From: Bacteroidota bacterium
Lineage (GTDB): Bacteria; Bacteroidota; Bacteroidia; Chitinophagales; LD1
Direction of reading: 5' to 3'
Assembly (NCBI GenBank): GCA_018267385.1
Contig: JAFDYN010000012.1
Span: 39,644-103,643 of the forward strand
DNA length: 64,000 bases
The notes below the pieces were generated by a model, which was given only the letters and a program-made list of their open reading frames with translations, had not been told where the DNA came from and did no database searches. How positions within the stretch are numbered: the first letter of the stretch is position 1; each line of letters begins with the position of its first letter. Shown here one piece after another: positions 8,209 to 17,177 of this stretch. The position numbers and the translations under genes are program-made.

Positions 8209-8601
8209 ATGGAGTTTGAAAGAGGACAATGGATCATAGACCAGAAGAATAAGAAGCCGGTGTGGGTCACGGCTGTGGAGCTGGACGGTACCCTGGTGAT
8301 GGGCTGGGGCCTGCGGCGGCATACACCCCACTGGTGCACGGCCTCTGCCCTGCGCGATGCCCCGCGCGTCATGACAGACGGCGAGGTGGCAGACTATATA
8401 GACCAGGAGTGCAGTGTAGATGGCATGACCTACTTCAAGACGATCATGACCAATCCTGATGACCATATGTTTAAGAGTATCTCGCGCTATGGCACGGATG
8501 ACAAAGACCACATACGCCGCTGCACCGAGGATGAGCGCACCGCCCGCTATGGCTCCAGGATAGAGGCCGAGCGCAAGGCGCGGCTGAAGGAGCGCCTTTG
8601 A
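8209..8601 (+). CDS. Orphan 130-aa cytosolic protein
   Basis: No family recognised. The protein begins MEFERGQWIIDQKNKKPVWVT, is soluble, and ends in a highly charged Arg/Glu-rich helix (EDERTARYGSRIEAERKAR). Base composition fits the surrounding coding DNA. It is divergent from peptide gene A and is preceded by a perfect inverted repeat that nearly touches the start codon, suggesting tight transcriptional control. No signal peptide or membrane segment. Confidence 0.7.
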   Translation: MEFERGQWIIDQKNKKPVWVTAVELDGTLVMGWGLRRHTPHWCTASALRDAPRVMTDGEVADYIDQECSVDGMTYFKTIMTNPDDHMFKSISRYGTDDKDHIRRCTEDERTARYGSRIEAERKARLKERL

Positions 8602-8712
8602 GCTGGAGGGCAGCGGGCAGCACCCTCTTCACAGAGGCACTATTTTTGCACCCCTCCGGGGAAATAAAACGGGCACCCCATCCGTCTACTATCACACACC
8701 CAAACTAATCAC

Positions 8713-9357
8713 ATGAAAAAGATAGGCATCATCGGCTCAGGCGCAGTAGCCAGGACACTCGGTAATGGATTTATCAAGCACGGCTATGAGGTACGCCTCG
8801 GCACGCGGGACAAGGCCAAGCTGGCAGAGTGGCAGGCACAGGCAGGTGAGAAAGCCTCGGTCGGCACCTTCTCTGAGGCGGCGTTCTTTGGCGATATCGT
8901 AGTGCTGGCAGTCAAAGGCCACGCAGCCAAAGATGCACTGGCCCTGGCAGAGCAGAAGCACCTGGATGGCAAGACCATCATAGACACCTGCAATCCCATA
9001 GCCGGCCCTCCGGTGAATGGTGTCCTCCCCTACTTCACCGCGGTCAATACCTCACTGATGGAGGAGCTGCAGGCGCTCTACCCTGATGCCCACTTTGTGA
9101 AATGCTTCAACTCTGTAGGCAGCCCCGCAATGGTCAACCCCGAGTACCTGGGTGGCAAGCCGACCATGTTCATCTGCGGCAATGATGGCGCTGCCAAAGC
9201 CGAAGTATCTCAGATCCTCGAGTACTTTGGCCATGAGCCCTGTGATATGGGCGGCGCGGAGGCTGCACGAGCGGTAGAGGCGCTCTGTATGCTGTGGTGC
9301 ATACCCGGCTTTCGCGAGAATAGCTGGACACACGCCTTCAAGCTGCTACGCAAATGA
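8713..9357 (+). CDS. NAD(P)-binding reductase of the F420-dependent NADP oxidoreductase-like family
   Basis: 214 residues with an N-terminal Rossmann fold: MKKIGIIGSGAVARTLGNGF has the GxGxxA dinucleotide loop, followed by RLGTRDKAKL. Next come DIVVLAVKGHA and TIIDTCNPIAGP, then VKCFNSVGSPAMVNP, typical of the NADPH-dependent F420 reductase/prephenate-dehydrogenase-like family in bacteria that lack F420. The exact substrate is unknown. A -7 box TATTTTTG lies at 8641-8648, giving a leader of about 60 nt. Confidence 0.85.
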   Translation: MKKIGIIGSGAVARTLGNGFIKHGYEVRLGTRDKAKLAEWQAQAGEKASVGTFSEAAFFGDIVVLAVKGHAAKDALALAEQKHLDGKTIIDTCNPIAGPPVNGVLPYFTAVNTSLMEELQALYPDAHFVKCFNSVGSPAMVNPEYLGGKPTMFICGNDGAAKAEVSQILEYFGHEPCDMGGAEAARAVEALCMLWCIPGFRENSWTHAFKLLRK

Positions 9358-9424
9358 TAGGATAGCATATCCGGAAGGATAGTTTTCCATACCTTAGCGG
9401 TGTAAATTTATTTCTATAAATACG

Positions 9425-10726
9425 TTGAAAACTACTCTCCTGTCCTTCTTTCTCTTTTCCCTCCTGACGTGCTGGGCACAGCAGGAGCGGCTGGTGGCGA
9501 GTGTACAGTACTTTAATAAAGCCGGGCAATCTGCCGATCATGATTCCACCGTTTATATCTACTCAGGCCTTAGGAATATAGATAGCAGCTGGGGCATCAT
9601 ACAAGATGCCGATACCACTTATCACTGGAGTAGAAATAATGCTACTACCCGCTACGTGCTCACAAACAGAAATCGTCTTCAGCGAACTACCGCAGACCGC
9701 AGGTCTATTTCTTTCCTGGACAGCTATGATAGCAGCACGCATACTTTCAGCGTGGCCAGTTGGGATACGTTTGCATTTACCCCTGCAGGAGCGCCGCTGC
9801 GCAGACAGCATTACATCTACAATGCTACTTTGCAGGCATATGTGATCAGCAGTGACGATACGCTCCTCTATGCACCATCGGGGTATGACAGAACCGAAGT
9901 GGACTATCAATATCATACAGTAAATGGGATCTGGCAAAAAGATACGTTTATGCTGTCGTTTCATCACTCCGATGCGTCCGGGCGTATCCTGTCAGATTCT
10001 TCCATCTCCATTTCGGGGCTTTATTCAAGTACCATCGTAAACCAGATGAGCTACGATGCCCTGGGGCAGATGGATACACAGTACATAATGTTTTCGACCA
10101 GCTATAATAATGTAGTAATATCTGTTAGTGGGACCATGTATGTAAGCAGCTACGCCCCGTCTCATCTGCTGGATCACAGCTTGAACTATAGCAAAAACTT
10201 CTCTTCAGGTCAATGGTACCTGGCAAATCATGATTACTATTATTATGATGGTAGGGGCAATCTGATGGAGTGGACCCGCCAGACCTACGATAGCGCCGGC
10301 CAATGGGTGAACAGCGACCACTATACCTATACCTATGACAGCTACAATATGCTCCTGACTACTGATATCCGCATCTGGAGTGATAGCGCCCAGCAGTGGG
10401 TACTCCCTCCGGGCAGGACAGGCTATCACTATCACTATGAGGTCTACGGTCCTACTGCTGTACCCGATGTGGTGTCTGGTAGCGAGCTGGTCCTCTATCC
10501 CGTGCCCGCCTCAGATATGCTGCACGTGGCCGCAGATAAGCATACGGATGACCCTGCTACGATCAGCATCACAGACCTGAGCGGCAGGCAGTGCGGGCAG
10601 TGGTCCGTATCAGGAGGACCATATAGCGGCTACATACCGGTGGGCTACCTGCCGGACGGTATCTATCTGCTCAGTATCTCGGCTGCCGGTCATACTACGC
10701 AGCGCAGTTTTACTATAGTCAGATAG
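9425..10726 (+). CDS. Secreted protein with type IX secretion (type A) sorting domain
   Basis: 433 residues from a TTG start that begins a good signal peptide (KTTLLSFFLFSLLTCWAQ); no ATG is available upstream in frame. The body is rich in Tyr, Asp and Ser with repeated phrases such as YDGRGNLMEWTRQTYDSAGQW and YTYTYDSYNMLLT that recall RHS/YD-like strand repeats. The last 80 residues (LVLYPVPASDMLHVA ... GIYLLSISAAGHTTQRSFTIVR) are a T9SS type A C-terminal domain, so it is exported across the outer membrane and probably anchored at the surface. Function unknown. Confidence 0.82.
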   Translation: MKTTLLSFFLFSLLTCWAQQERLVASVQYFNKAGQSADHDSTVYIYSGLRNIDSSWGIIQDADTTYHWSRNNATTRYVLTNRNRLQRTTADRRSISFLDSYDSSTHTFSVASWDTFAFTPAGAPLRRQHYIYNATLQAYVISSDDTLLYAPSGYDRTEVDYQYHTVNGIWQKDTFMLSFHHSDASGRILSDSSISISGLYSSTIVNQMSYDALGQMDTQYIMFSTSYNNVVISVSGTMYVSSYAPSHLLDHSLNYSKNFSSGQWYLANHDYYYYDGRGNLMEWTRQTYDSAGQWVNSDHYTYTYDSYNMLLTTDIRIWSDSAQQWVLPPGRTGYHYHYEVYGPTAVPDVVSGSELVLYPVPASDMLHVAADKHTDDPATISITDLSGRQCGQWSVSGGPYSGYIPVGYLPDGIYLLSISAAGHTTQRSFTIVR

Positions 10727-10791
10727 CGGGGCAGGATACCTCTTCTACTATGTCATTTTAGGACATTACTTATAGCTTGCCAGAGAGAGGC

Positions 10792-11244
10792 TCACTGCGC
10801 CTTGTCCACCTGATTGACGATCATCCAGAAAAACCCCAGCGCAGATATCTCTTTGAAAAAAGCATCAAACGCAACCGGCTTTACGACATAACTATTGACA
10901 CCCAGCTCATAGCAGTGCTTCATGATTGGGTCGTCTTTGGTAGATGTCAGCACTACTACCGGTATGTGACAGGTACGCTCATCAGCCTTGAGCCGTTTGA
11001 GTACTTCCAGCCCGCTTACGCGGGGCATATTGATATCCAGTACGATCACCCTCAGGCGCTGCTCTACTGCATGGCCCGCGAAGGATCCTTCACCGAATAT
11101 AAAATCGAGGGCCTCGGCACCATCTCTCAGGTGCAGCAGACCATTGGCCAGGTTGTTACGCTTCAGCGCACGCATGGTCAGCTCTGCATCGTGCTCATTG
11201 TCCTCTACGAGTAGTATCTCTACTCCATGTACTGTAGTATCCAT
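10792..11244 (-). CDS. Stand-alone response regulator receiver (Rcp1-like)
   Basis: 150 residues, receiver domain only. Acidic pocket EDN near residues 14-16, phospho-acceptor Asp70 in VIVLDINMP, Thr100 and Lys122 (VVKP) complete the active site. The long beta3-alpha3 region (HLRDGAEALDFIFGEGSF) is typical of Rcp1-type receivers that partner phytochrome-like kinases. No output domain. It is the last gene of a three-gene phosphorelay operon, 36 bp after the receiver-kinase gene. Confidence 0.92.
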   Translation of the reverse strand: MDTTVHGVEILLVEDNEHDAELTMRALKRNNLANGLLHLRDGAEALDFIFGEGSFAGHAVEQRLRVIVLDINMPRVSGLEVLKRLKADERTCHIPVVVLTSTKDDPIMKHCYELGVNSYVVKPVAFDAFFKEISALGFFWMIVNQVDKAQ

Positions 11245-11280
11245 AAAGTTTATTTGTGTGTATGGTTAAGTTTCTTGCCT

Positions 11281-12384
11281 TCAGTCATCTGCTGCGGGTA
11301 GCGCTACATAGAATGTAGCTCCCTGATCTATGGCGCCCTCTGCCCAGACCCGGCCGCCGCTGCGCGTCACGATACGCTGTACGATGGCCAGCCCTATACC
11401 TATGCCCTCATACTCCGTATCTCTGTGCAGCCGGGAGAATACGCCAAAAAGTTTATTCATGTACTGCATATCAAAGCCCGACCCATTATCACGTATGTGA
11501 TAGATCACCTCGCTACCCTCGCGCTTTGCACCAGCCTCTACCACAGGCATATCTTTCTTGCCAGAGTATTTTATAGCGTTAGATAGGAGGTTTACAAAAA
11601 CCTGCTTTAGCAGCTCACGGTCACCATTGGCGCAAGGCATATCCTGCTGTATGCGAAATTCGGGTAGCTTTTTGACAGTAGCCTGTATCACCTCCAGTGC
11701 CTCTTGTATCAGTAGATTTACATCCACAGCGCGTGCCTTGATGCTCTGCTTGCCCAGCCTGCTAAACTCCAGCAGGCTCTCTATGAGACTGGCCATACGC
11801 TCTGCATTGCGGGTGATATTGCCAGTCAGCCGCATGCACTCTGTGCTGAGCTCTTTCTCGTGGTCCTCCATCAGAATCATAGCATAGCTATGCACAGCAC
11901 GTAGTGGTGCGCGCAGATCATGAGATACAGAGTAGGTAAAGGCCTCCAGGTCTTCATTCTTTTGCTTTAGCTCCTCATTCAGGTCACTCAGGGCTGCCTC
12001 CTGCTCATAGATGCTGATAAAGAACTTTACCTTATTGATCAGTATCTCGGGCTGAAAAGGCTTTGTGATAAAGCTGAATGCCCCTCTCTCATAACCTTTG
12101 AAAATATTGAGGTTGTCAGTATATACTGCGGATATAAAGATGAATGGCAACCTGGCAGTTCTCTCCTCTTCGCGTAGGATACCTGCCAGCTCATAGCCGT
12201 CCATCTCTGGCATCTGGATATCCAGCAGCGCCAGTGCAAAATCATGATGCAGTGTAGCGCGAAGCGCTTCATTGCCACTATAGGCCCTGATCAGCTCCAC
12301 ATCCAGATCTCGCAGCACAGTTTCTATCGCTACTAGGTTTTCCGGTTTGTCGTCTACTATCAGTATTTTAGGTCTCCTGGTCAT
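11281..12384 (-). CDS. Receiver-histidine kinase fusion
   Basis: 367 residues. Receiver domain at 1-125 with phospho-acceptor Asp55 (LALLDIQMP) and Lys108; a short coiled coil (about 127-148); HisKA with His155 (SVSHDLRAPLRA); and a HATPase_c domain with N box (NLLSNAIKYS), G1 (DNGSGFD) and G2 (GIGIGLAIV). No membrane segments. A kinase driven by an N-terminal receiver normally acts inside a relay. Its start is 24 bp after the stop of the large hybrid kinase, so the three genes are one operon. Confidence 0.93.
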   Translation of the reverse strand: MTRRPKILIVDDKPENLVAIETVLRDLDVELIRAYSGNEALRATLHHDFALALLDIQMPEMDGYELAGILREEERTARLPFIFISAVYTDNLNIFKGYERGAFSFITKPFQPEILINKVKFFISIYEQEAALSDLNEELKQKNEDLEAFTYSVSHDLRAPLRAVHSYAMILMEDHEKELSTECMRLTGNITRNAERMASLIESLLEFSRLGKQSIKARAVDVNLLIQEALEVIQATVKKLPEFRIQQDMPCANGDRELLKQVFVNLLSNAIKYSGKKDMPVVEAGAKREGSEVIYHIRDNGSGFDMQYMNKLFGVFSRLHRDTEYEGIGIGLAIVQRIVTRSGGRVWAEGAIDQGATFYVALPAADD

Positions 12385-12408
12385 GGTCAGAGATTTGATT
12401 CGCTAATA

Positions 12409-15400
12409 TTATTTGCTGAGCCACACTCTCATGAGTGACAGCAGACGCTCCACATCTACAGGCTTGGTGATATAGTCACTCGCTCCGGCATCCATACATT
12501 TTTGTTTGTCTTCTTTCATAGCCTTGGCAGTGAGGGCTATGATGGGCAGCTCACGAAACCGCTCCTGAGCCCTGATGCGCTGCATGGCCTCATAGCCATC
12601 CATCTCGGGCATCATGATATCCATGAGTACGAGGTTTATACCGGGATCCTTGTCCAGCATATCCAGCGCTATCTGGCCGTTCTCTGATTTGGCCACCTCC
12701 AGACCGCGCTCCCGCAGCACCTTAGACAGGGCAAATACATTGCGCATGTCATCGTCTACGAGCAGTACCTTTTTGTTTTGGAAAATACTCTCACGGTCAT
12801 AGAGCCCGGTGATGATCTTTTGTTTTGCCTCGGGCAGCAGGCTTATAGTGCGGTGTAGAAACAGCGCCGTCTCATCCAGCAGCCGCTCCTCGGATTTTAC
12901 CCCCTTGATGATAATGGTCTCTGCGTACTTCTGCAGTTCTTCGTTTTCAGCGGGGGTCAGTTCTTTGCCGGTATAGATGATGATGGGTGGCAGCGACTCG
13001 CGTATATCCTGCAGCCGGTGTATCAGCTCCACACCACTCATGTCCGGCAGCCCCAGGTCCAGGACTATGCAGTCTATTTGCTGTACCCCGTAGAGTTCTA
13101 TGGCTTCTGCACCATTTGACGCTTCATAGGTTTTGACATCACCATTTCCTATGAGCTTGCGCATAGCTATGCGTGCATGGGTGTCATCCTCTATGATGAG
13201 CAGATTTTTCACTTTCCTCTTCACCAGGTTCTCTATCCTGTTGAATGCTTCCTCCAGATCGCTGTTTCGTATAGGTTTGGTGAGAAACTCTACCGCGCCC
13301 TCCTTGATGGGTGCCAGTGAGCGCTCATTGACCGACATGATATGGACCGGTATGTGTCGTGTATCGGGGTCATGCTTGAGCTGGGCCAGCACCTGGTAGC
13401 CATCTATACCGGGGAGGTCTATATCCAGTATAATGGCATGCGGACGGTACTGTGCGGCCAGTACCAGTCCATCCTCTCCTGTACCTGCCGCTATGCACTT
13501 GAATCCCTTGGCATGGCTCTGCCTGAGCAGGATACCGGCAAACTTCTGATCATCTTCTATGATAAGCACGAGGGTATCTCCTTCCTTTACTTCCTGCCGG
13601 TCGTCCTTGATAGTAGGATAGTTATACAGATGTTCATTCTTCTCAAATACCTGCACCGGCGGTGATACCGTCAGGGCTTTGGCGCCCTCTGCTGACATAT
13701 GGTCCCCCTGCAGCTCTATAGACAGCAGCAGGGTAAAAGTAGATCCTTCGCCCACCTTGCTGGATAGGCTGATCTCACCACCCAGCAGCTTTGCCAGCTC
13801 CCGGGAGATAGAGAGGCCGAGGCCGGTACCGCCATATTTGCGTGAGGTGCTGCCATCGCCCTGGTGAAAGGCCTCGAAGATGGCCATTTGCTTATCTGCC
13901 GGGATGCCTATGCCGGTGTCACTCACGGCTATGGATATATGCCCACTGTCATGACGCTGTATGGCGAAACTTACAGTGCCCTGCGCAGTAAACTTGATGG
14001 CATTGGACAGCAGATTTTTTATGATCTGATCCAGTCGCTTGGTATCGGTAGTGATACATGCGGGCAGGCCGTCACCCAGGGTCAGGCTCAGTTTCAGGCC
14101 CTTATTCTCCGCCAGGTGGCGAAAATTTCTGCCTATATCATCGGCAAAGGATCTGAGATCCAGGCGCGCCAGGTCCAGCGTCATCTTGCCGGCCTCTATC
14201 TTGGATAGGTCGAGCACCTCATTGATCAGACCCAGCAGATCCATACCGCTCTTATGGATGATCTCTGCACTCTCTACCTGGTCCGGCGTCAGGTTCTTTA
14301 TTTTATTGTCTGCCAGGTCGCGTGAGAGGATGAGCAGGCTATTGAGCGGGGTACGTAGCTCATGTGACATATTAGCCAGAAACTCTGACTTATACCGGCT
14401 ACTCATCTCCAGTTGCTTTGATTTCTGTACTATATCTGCGCGGGCGGACTCTACCTCAGCGTTTTTGGCCTCAAGCACCTGCGCCTGTTCTTCCAGTTCC
14501 TCATTGGTCATCTGCAGCTCCTCCTGCTGCTGGCGCAGGGTCTGTGTCTGCTCCTCCAGTTCTTCATTGAGCTGCCGCAGTTCTTCCTGCTGGGTCTGCA
14601 GTTCCTCAGATTGCTGCATGGTCTGCTCCATCAGCTCTTCGGCCCGTGCCCGTGCCTGCGCAGCATCTATACCTATAGCTACATTATTGATCACCTGCGG
14701 CAGAAATTTCTTTTCAATCGCAGAGAAACCTGCGACCTTACCGATCTCTATGACACCGAGTACCCTCTCATCCAGCGGGAACGCGACCGCAATGATCTCA
14801 CGCGGCCTGACCGACCCCATACTGCTCTCGATTTGAAAATACCCGTCAGTGATATCAGACACGATGATCATCGTATTGGCCGCTGCAGCCTGACCTGCTA
14901 TTCCTTCGCCCCATGCTACTCTTTTTTGTGCCAAGGTTTTGCTATCCAGAGTATAGCCCCCTGCCAGAGTGATGTGCGCGCCATCCGGGTCTGTCAGGTA
15001 TATAGCCCCTATATCTGCACTAAGGTATTTGCACACATAGTTGATAATGTTCTGAGCGAGCTCACCCGTCAGTTTATTGCCTTGCATCTGGCGAGCCAGC
15101 TCACTGGTGCCTGTCAGGTTCCAGTTTTTATCCTCATTCTCCTGCTCGGCTTTTTTCAGTGCGTTGAGATTGGTCCGGATGATGAAATAGACTGCAATGA
15201 GCACCAGCATGATAACTACCAGCAGCAATATAAATACCTGCATAAAGCTATCAGCATCTTCTTTATTAGCTTTCTCGCGATCAGCGAGTAGCTCATTTTC
15301 CAGTCGCACGCAGAGTGCCACCTGCTGGCGTATGCGATCCAGTCTTTTTTTCCCTTCCGCATTTGCCAGCATTAGAGCCGCTGCGTCAAATCCCTTCGCC

Positions 15401-15789
15401 CGTCTGATGGCGATACACTTGTCTAGGTGGGCTATGTGGTCACCGGCCAGATCAGAGAGGGTCCGGATATTTGCCTGCTGAGCGGGGTTATCCTCGGTCA
15501 GCTGCTGCACAGTGCCTATATGTTGTCTTACAGCGATCTTGTCACTATCAAAAGGATCCAGATAGTCTGCCTCTCCGGTGATGATATACCCTCTCTCTAC
15601 CGTTTCTGCATCTTCGGCATATTGCAGTACCTGACCTAGCTCATAGAGGACCTGATGCGTATGTGCTACCCATGAGGTAGTGGCCATCCACTTTTCACTA
15701 TTGCGGATAGAAGCGATGCCTACTCCCAGCAGAAGAGCGGTACACGCAGCCAGGCCCATCAATATCTTTTTGTCCAGTGTGATTTTCAT
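12409..15789 (-). CDS. Hybrid sensor histidine kinase: CHASE3-GAF-HisKA-HATPase-REC-REC-REC
   Basis: 1126 residues. TM1 at about 8-27, a CHASE3-like periplasmic helix bundle (30-180; ERGYIITGE is characteristic), TM2 at 183-204, a GAF domain (240-375), a Gln/Glu-rich coiled coil (385-465), HisKA with His476 (NMSHELRTPL), HATPase (580-692), and three receivers with phospho-acceptors Asp789, Asp911 and Asp1057. The second receiver lacks the usual Lys-Pro (it reads IIKGVK), so it may be less active. First gene of the relay operon. The signal is unknown; none of the three operon products has a DNA-binding output. Confidence 0.95.
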   Translation of the reverse strand: MKITLDKKILMGLAACTALLLGVGIASIRNSEKWMATTSWVAHTHQVLYELGQVLQYAEDAETVERGYIITGEADYLDPFDSDKIAVRQHIGTVQQLTEDNPAQQANIRTLSDLAGDHIAHLDKCIAIRRAKGFDAAALMLANAEGKKRLDRIRQQVALCVRLENELLADREKANKEDADSFMQVFILLLVVIMLVLIAVYFIIRTNLNALKKAEQENEDKNWNLTGTSELARQMQGNKLTGELAQNIINYVCKYLSADIGAIYLTDPDGAHITLAGGYTLDSKTLAQKRVAWGEGIAGQAAAANTMIIVSDITDGYFQIESSMGSVRPREIIAVAFPLDERVLGVIEIGKVAGFSAIEKKFLPQVINNVAIGIDAAQARARAEELMEQTMQQSEELQTQQEELRQLNEELEEQTQTLRQQQEELQMTNEELEEQAQVLEAKNAEVESARADIVQKSKQLEMSSRYKSEFLANMSHELRTPLNSLLILSRDLADNKIKNLTPDQVESAEIIHKSGMDLLGLINEVLDLSKIEAGKMTLDLARLDLRSFADDIGRNFRHLAENKGLKLSLTLGDGLPACITTDTKRLDQIIKNLLSNAIKFTAQGTVSFAIQRHDSGHISIAVSDTGIGIPADKQMAIFEAFHQGDGSTSRKYGGTGLGLSISRELAKLLGGEISLSSKVGEGSTFTLLLSIELQGDHMSAEGAKALTVSPPVQVFEKNEHLYNYPTIKDDRQEVKEGDTLVLIIEDDQKFAGILLRQSHAKGFKCIAAGTGEDGLVLAAQYRPHAIILDIDLPGIDGYQVLAQLKHDPDTRHIPVHIMSVNERSLAPIKEGAVEFLTKPIRNSDLEEAFNRIENLVKRKVKNLLIIEDDTHARIAMRKLIGNGDVKTYEASNGAEAIELYGVQQIDCIVLDLGLPDMSGVELIHRLQDIRESLPPIIIYTGKELTPAENEELQKYAETIIIKGVKSEERLLDETALFLHRTISLLPEAKQKIITGLYDRESIFQNKKVLLVDDDMRNVFALSKVLRERGLEVAKSENGQIALDMLDKDPGINLVLMDIMMPEMDGYEAMQRIRAQERFRELPIIALTAKAMKEDKQKCMDAGASDYITKPVDVERLLSLMRVWLSK

Positions 15790-16318
15790 GAGACGATGAA
15801 ATGTGGTTTATGGATTTCACTCATTTGCGCATACGACTCCTGAGGCATGATAGGTATAACCCGGCCCGAGGTTTGGGCCTTGCTGCTGTAAGAAAAACAT
15901 AACGTATACCAGCGGCTCCTCAGAGTACGTGACATACAGCGTGCAGATAAAGGAGCCGGCATCAGAAAAAGTGAAACCAGCCGTCTTATGACAATATGAA
16001 AGTCTATTCCTACGCGTATGGCAGCAATAGCCTGTGGTAGCAGCGATATCAGGACATGAGCTATGGTCACCCGCAGGGTCCGCGGAAAACCACCTATACA
16101 TACAAAAAAAAATGCATACACAAGCAACTCTAAATCAAATCCTAACCCTGTAACTATCGACATATACATCACAATAATGCCTGCACCATTATTTCGTACA
16201 GTCACACTGCCCCACTATTTATATATGTTAAGATAAATATTTGATCTGTCACGTCCCCTTAAATACAAGGTCAATATTGTAACCAATCGGTAAGCCGGTA
16301 AAAAGATAGGGGGAAAAG
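15790..16318. other. Gene-poor leader region upstream of the hybrid kinase
   Basis: About 530 bases between the kinase start and the terminator of the second small peptide gene. Two overlapping minus-strand frames (GTG start at 16205, ATG at 16101) are open but have no recognisable domain and unlike base use, so I do not call either. The half nearer 16200 is A/T-rich and is the likely place for the kinase promoter. No repeat or RNA motif recognised. Confidence 0.4.
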
Positions 16319-16346
16319 ATAAAGCCCCGGCGAACCGAGGCTTTAT
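16319..16346 (-). terminator. Terminator of the second small exported peptide gene
   Basis: ATAAAGCC...GGCTTTAT arms (16319-16326 and 16339-16346) with an inner CGG/CCG pair and a cgaa loop. On the minus strand it ends in a short T run. It lies 31 bp after the stop codon. Confidence 0.7.
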
Positions 16347-16376
16347 AAGGGGGGCTTGAGTTGTATCTTCTAGCTA

Positions 16377-16586
16377 TTAAGCTTGCTTTACACCTTCGCG
16401 AACGATAGCCAGGTTAGCCTTGTTGGTACCTACCAGAACCTCAGACTTGGCAGTGGCATCAGCCGGAGTAGCTACCGGAGCAGCCTGCTCAGTCTTCACA
16501 TCCTTCCTGGTCTCGGTAGCTGGAGTTTCACACTTTGCGGTGGCTACTGCTGCGAGGAAGGTGATAGTGAGGAGGATGCTTTTCAT
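16377..16586 (-). CDS. Small exported peptide with C-terminal VGTN/REGVK motif (paralogue B)
   Basis: 69 residues: signal peptide MKSILLTITFLAAVATAK, a Thr/Ala/Pro/Glu-rich middle, and C-terminus VGTNKANLAIVREGVKQA. Compared with the peptide at 7656-7922, the first residues (MKS.L) and the last 18 (12 identical) agree while the middle is different and shorter. The upstream 84 bp (16620-16703) match 73 of 84 positions in the other locus. Unknown function; the conservation pattern suggests the mature C-terminal tail is the working part. Confidence 0.8.
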   Translation of the reverse strand: MKSILLTITFLAAVATAKCETPATETRKDVKTEQAAPVATPADATAKSEVLVGTNKANLAIVREGVKQA

Positions 16587-16606
16587 TTTGTCGTTGCTTA
16601 TAAATA

Positions 16607-16636
16607 CAAGGTAGTTTCAGGTTTCACTTTTGTCAA
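16607..16636 (-). promoter_or_regulatory. Promoter core of peptide gene B
   Basis: Minus strand TTGACA (16631-16636), 17-bp spacer, TACCTTG (16607-16613), identical in layout to the promoter of the paralogue at 7955-7984. It is followed upstream by A/T-rich sequence including the palindrome TTTTTCGAAAAA, which may act as an UP element. Confidence 0.65.
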
Positions 16637-16707
16637 GGTTTTTTTTCGAAAAATCTTCAGAAAAATGAAACATTTTGAAACTATATTGATAATCAAACAG
16701 TTAAAAA

Positions 16708-17067
16708 CTATGCAGCGTCCAGTCCCTCTATATGCATAGCACTGAGGCGAGGTATAAAGATGCGGGTATGGCACCTGCGCAGGGCCAGTTCGTTAAATTT
16801 TTCCCGCCCGGTATAGGCCAGATCGGCCATAAAGCGGTCTACCGCCAGGCTGGTGATGACCGAGGTAGAGGTCAGGATCGCATCGCAGGCATACTCCCCT
16901 ACTACCTCTCTGTAGTCATCATAGATGCGGAGGGTATAGCGCAGTACTACACGGTGCGCCTCGGTGATATGAAAGTGGTACGTATCCTTGCAAAAGGGAG
17001 ACTCCGGTAGCCTGATGGCATCCATATCTATGTACCTGTCGGTGATGTCGGTCTTGATGGCATTCAT
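16708..17067 (-). CDS. Orphan 119-aa cytosolic protein
   Basis: No family recognised. Soluble, mixed alpha/beta composition, with MNAIKTDITDRYIDMDAI at the start and RIFIPRLSAMHIEGLDAA at the end; no signal peptide. Its 3' end lies 4 bp from the conserved promoter block of peptide gene B. Its own promoter (17072-17103) almost touches the ATG, so the mRNA is probably leaderless. It shares an 18-bp upstream element with the orphan gene at 8209, though the two proteins do not look alike. Confidence 0.7.
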   Translation of the reverse strand: MNAIKTDITDRYIDMDAIRLPESPFCKDTYHFHITEAHRVVLRYTLRIYDDYREVVGEYACDAILTSTSVITSLAVDRFMADLAYTGREKFNELALRRCHTRIFIPRLSAMHIEGLDAA

Positions 17068-17071
17068 AGCT

Positions 17072-17103
17072 CAAAGATAGCAAATACTAATTTTAATAGC
17101 AAA
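17072..17103 (-). promoter_or_regulatory. Promoter with TTTG-N20-TATCTTTG, apparently leaderless
   Basis: On the minus strand TTTG (17100-17103), 20 bp, then TATCTTTG (17072-17079), an exact match to the Bacteroidota consensus. Only 4 bases separate the box from the ATG at 17067. The direct repeat ATAGCAAA occurs at 17077-17084 and 17096-17103 and overlaps both boxes, so a bound repressor would block the promoter. Confidence 0.65.
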
Positions 17104-17151
17104 GATTATTAGAAACTACAACAAAGCGGAGAGATCTATATATACGTTCAT

Positions 17152-17177
17152 AAAAAAAGGGGCTCTTGGGAAGCCCC
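17152..17177 (-). terminator. Minus-strand terminator-like hairpin
   Basis: GGGGCT (17159-17164) and AGCCCC (17172-17177) form a stem with a 7-nt loop; on the minus strand it is followed by seven T residues. The 220 bases upstream of it on that strand (to 17400) contain no gene, so it would end an unannotated short transcript or insulate the two flanking promoters. On the plus strand it is followed by a leader-like taacctaaaccc stretch and a 40-codon frame at 17196-17318 that I do not call as a gene. Confidence 0.5.

Noticed and set aside
14039..14836. Plus-strand Ser/Cys-rich 265-codon frame
   Set aside because: Antisense shadow of the kinase coiled coil and HisKA region.
15786..16205. Minus-strand 139-codon frame ahead of the hybrid kinase, overlapping it by 4 bp
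   Set aside because: GTG start, no domain, patchy hydrophobicity and unlike codon use; a second frame (15817-16101) is equally open. The overlap with the kinase is the only argument for it.
16383..16739. Plus-strand 118-codon frame over peptide gene B, similar in position to one at 7728-8018 over gene A
   Set aside because: Both are antisense to the peptides and include the conserved promoter block; the signal peptides and terminators support the minus strand.
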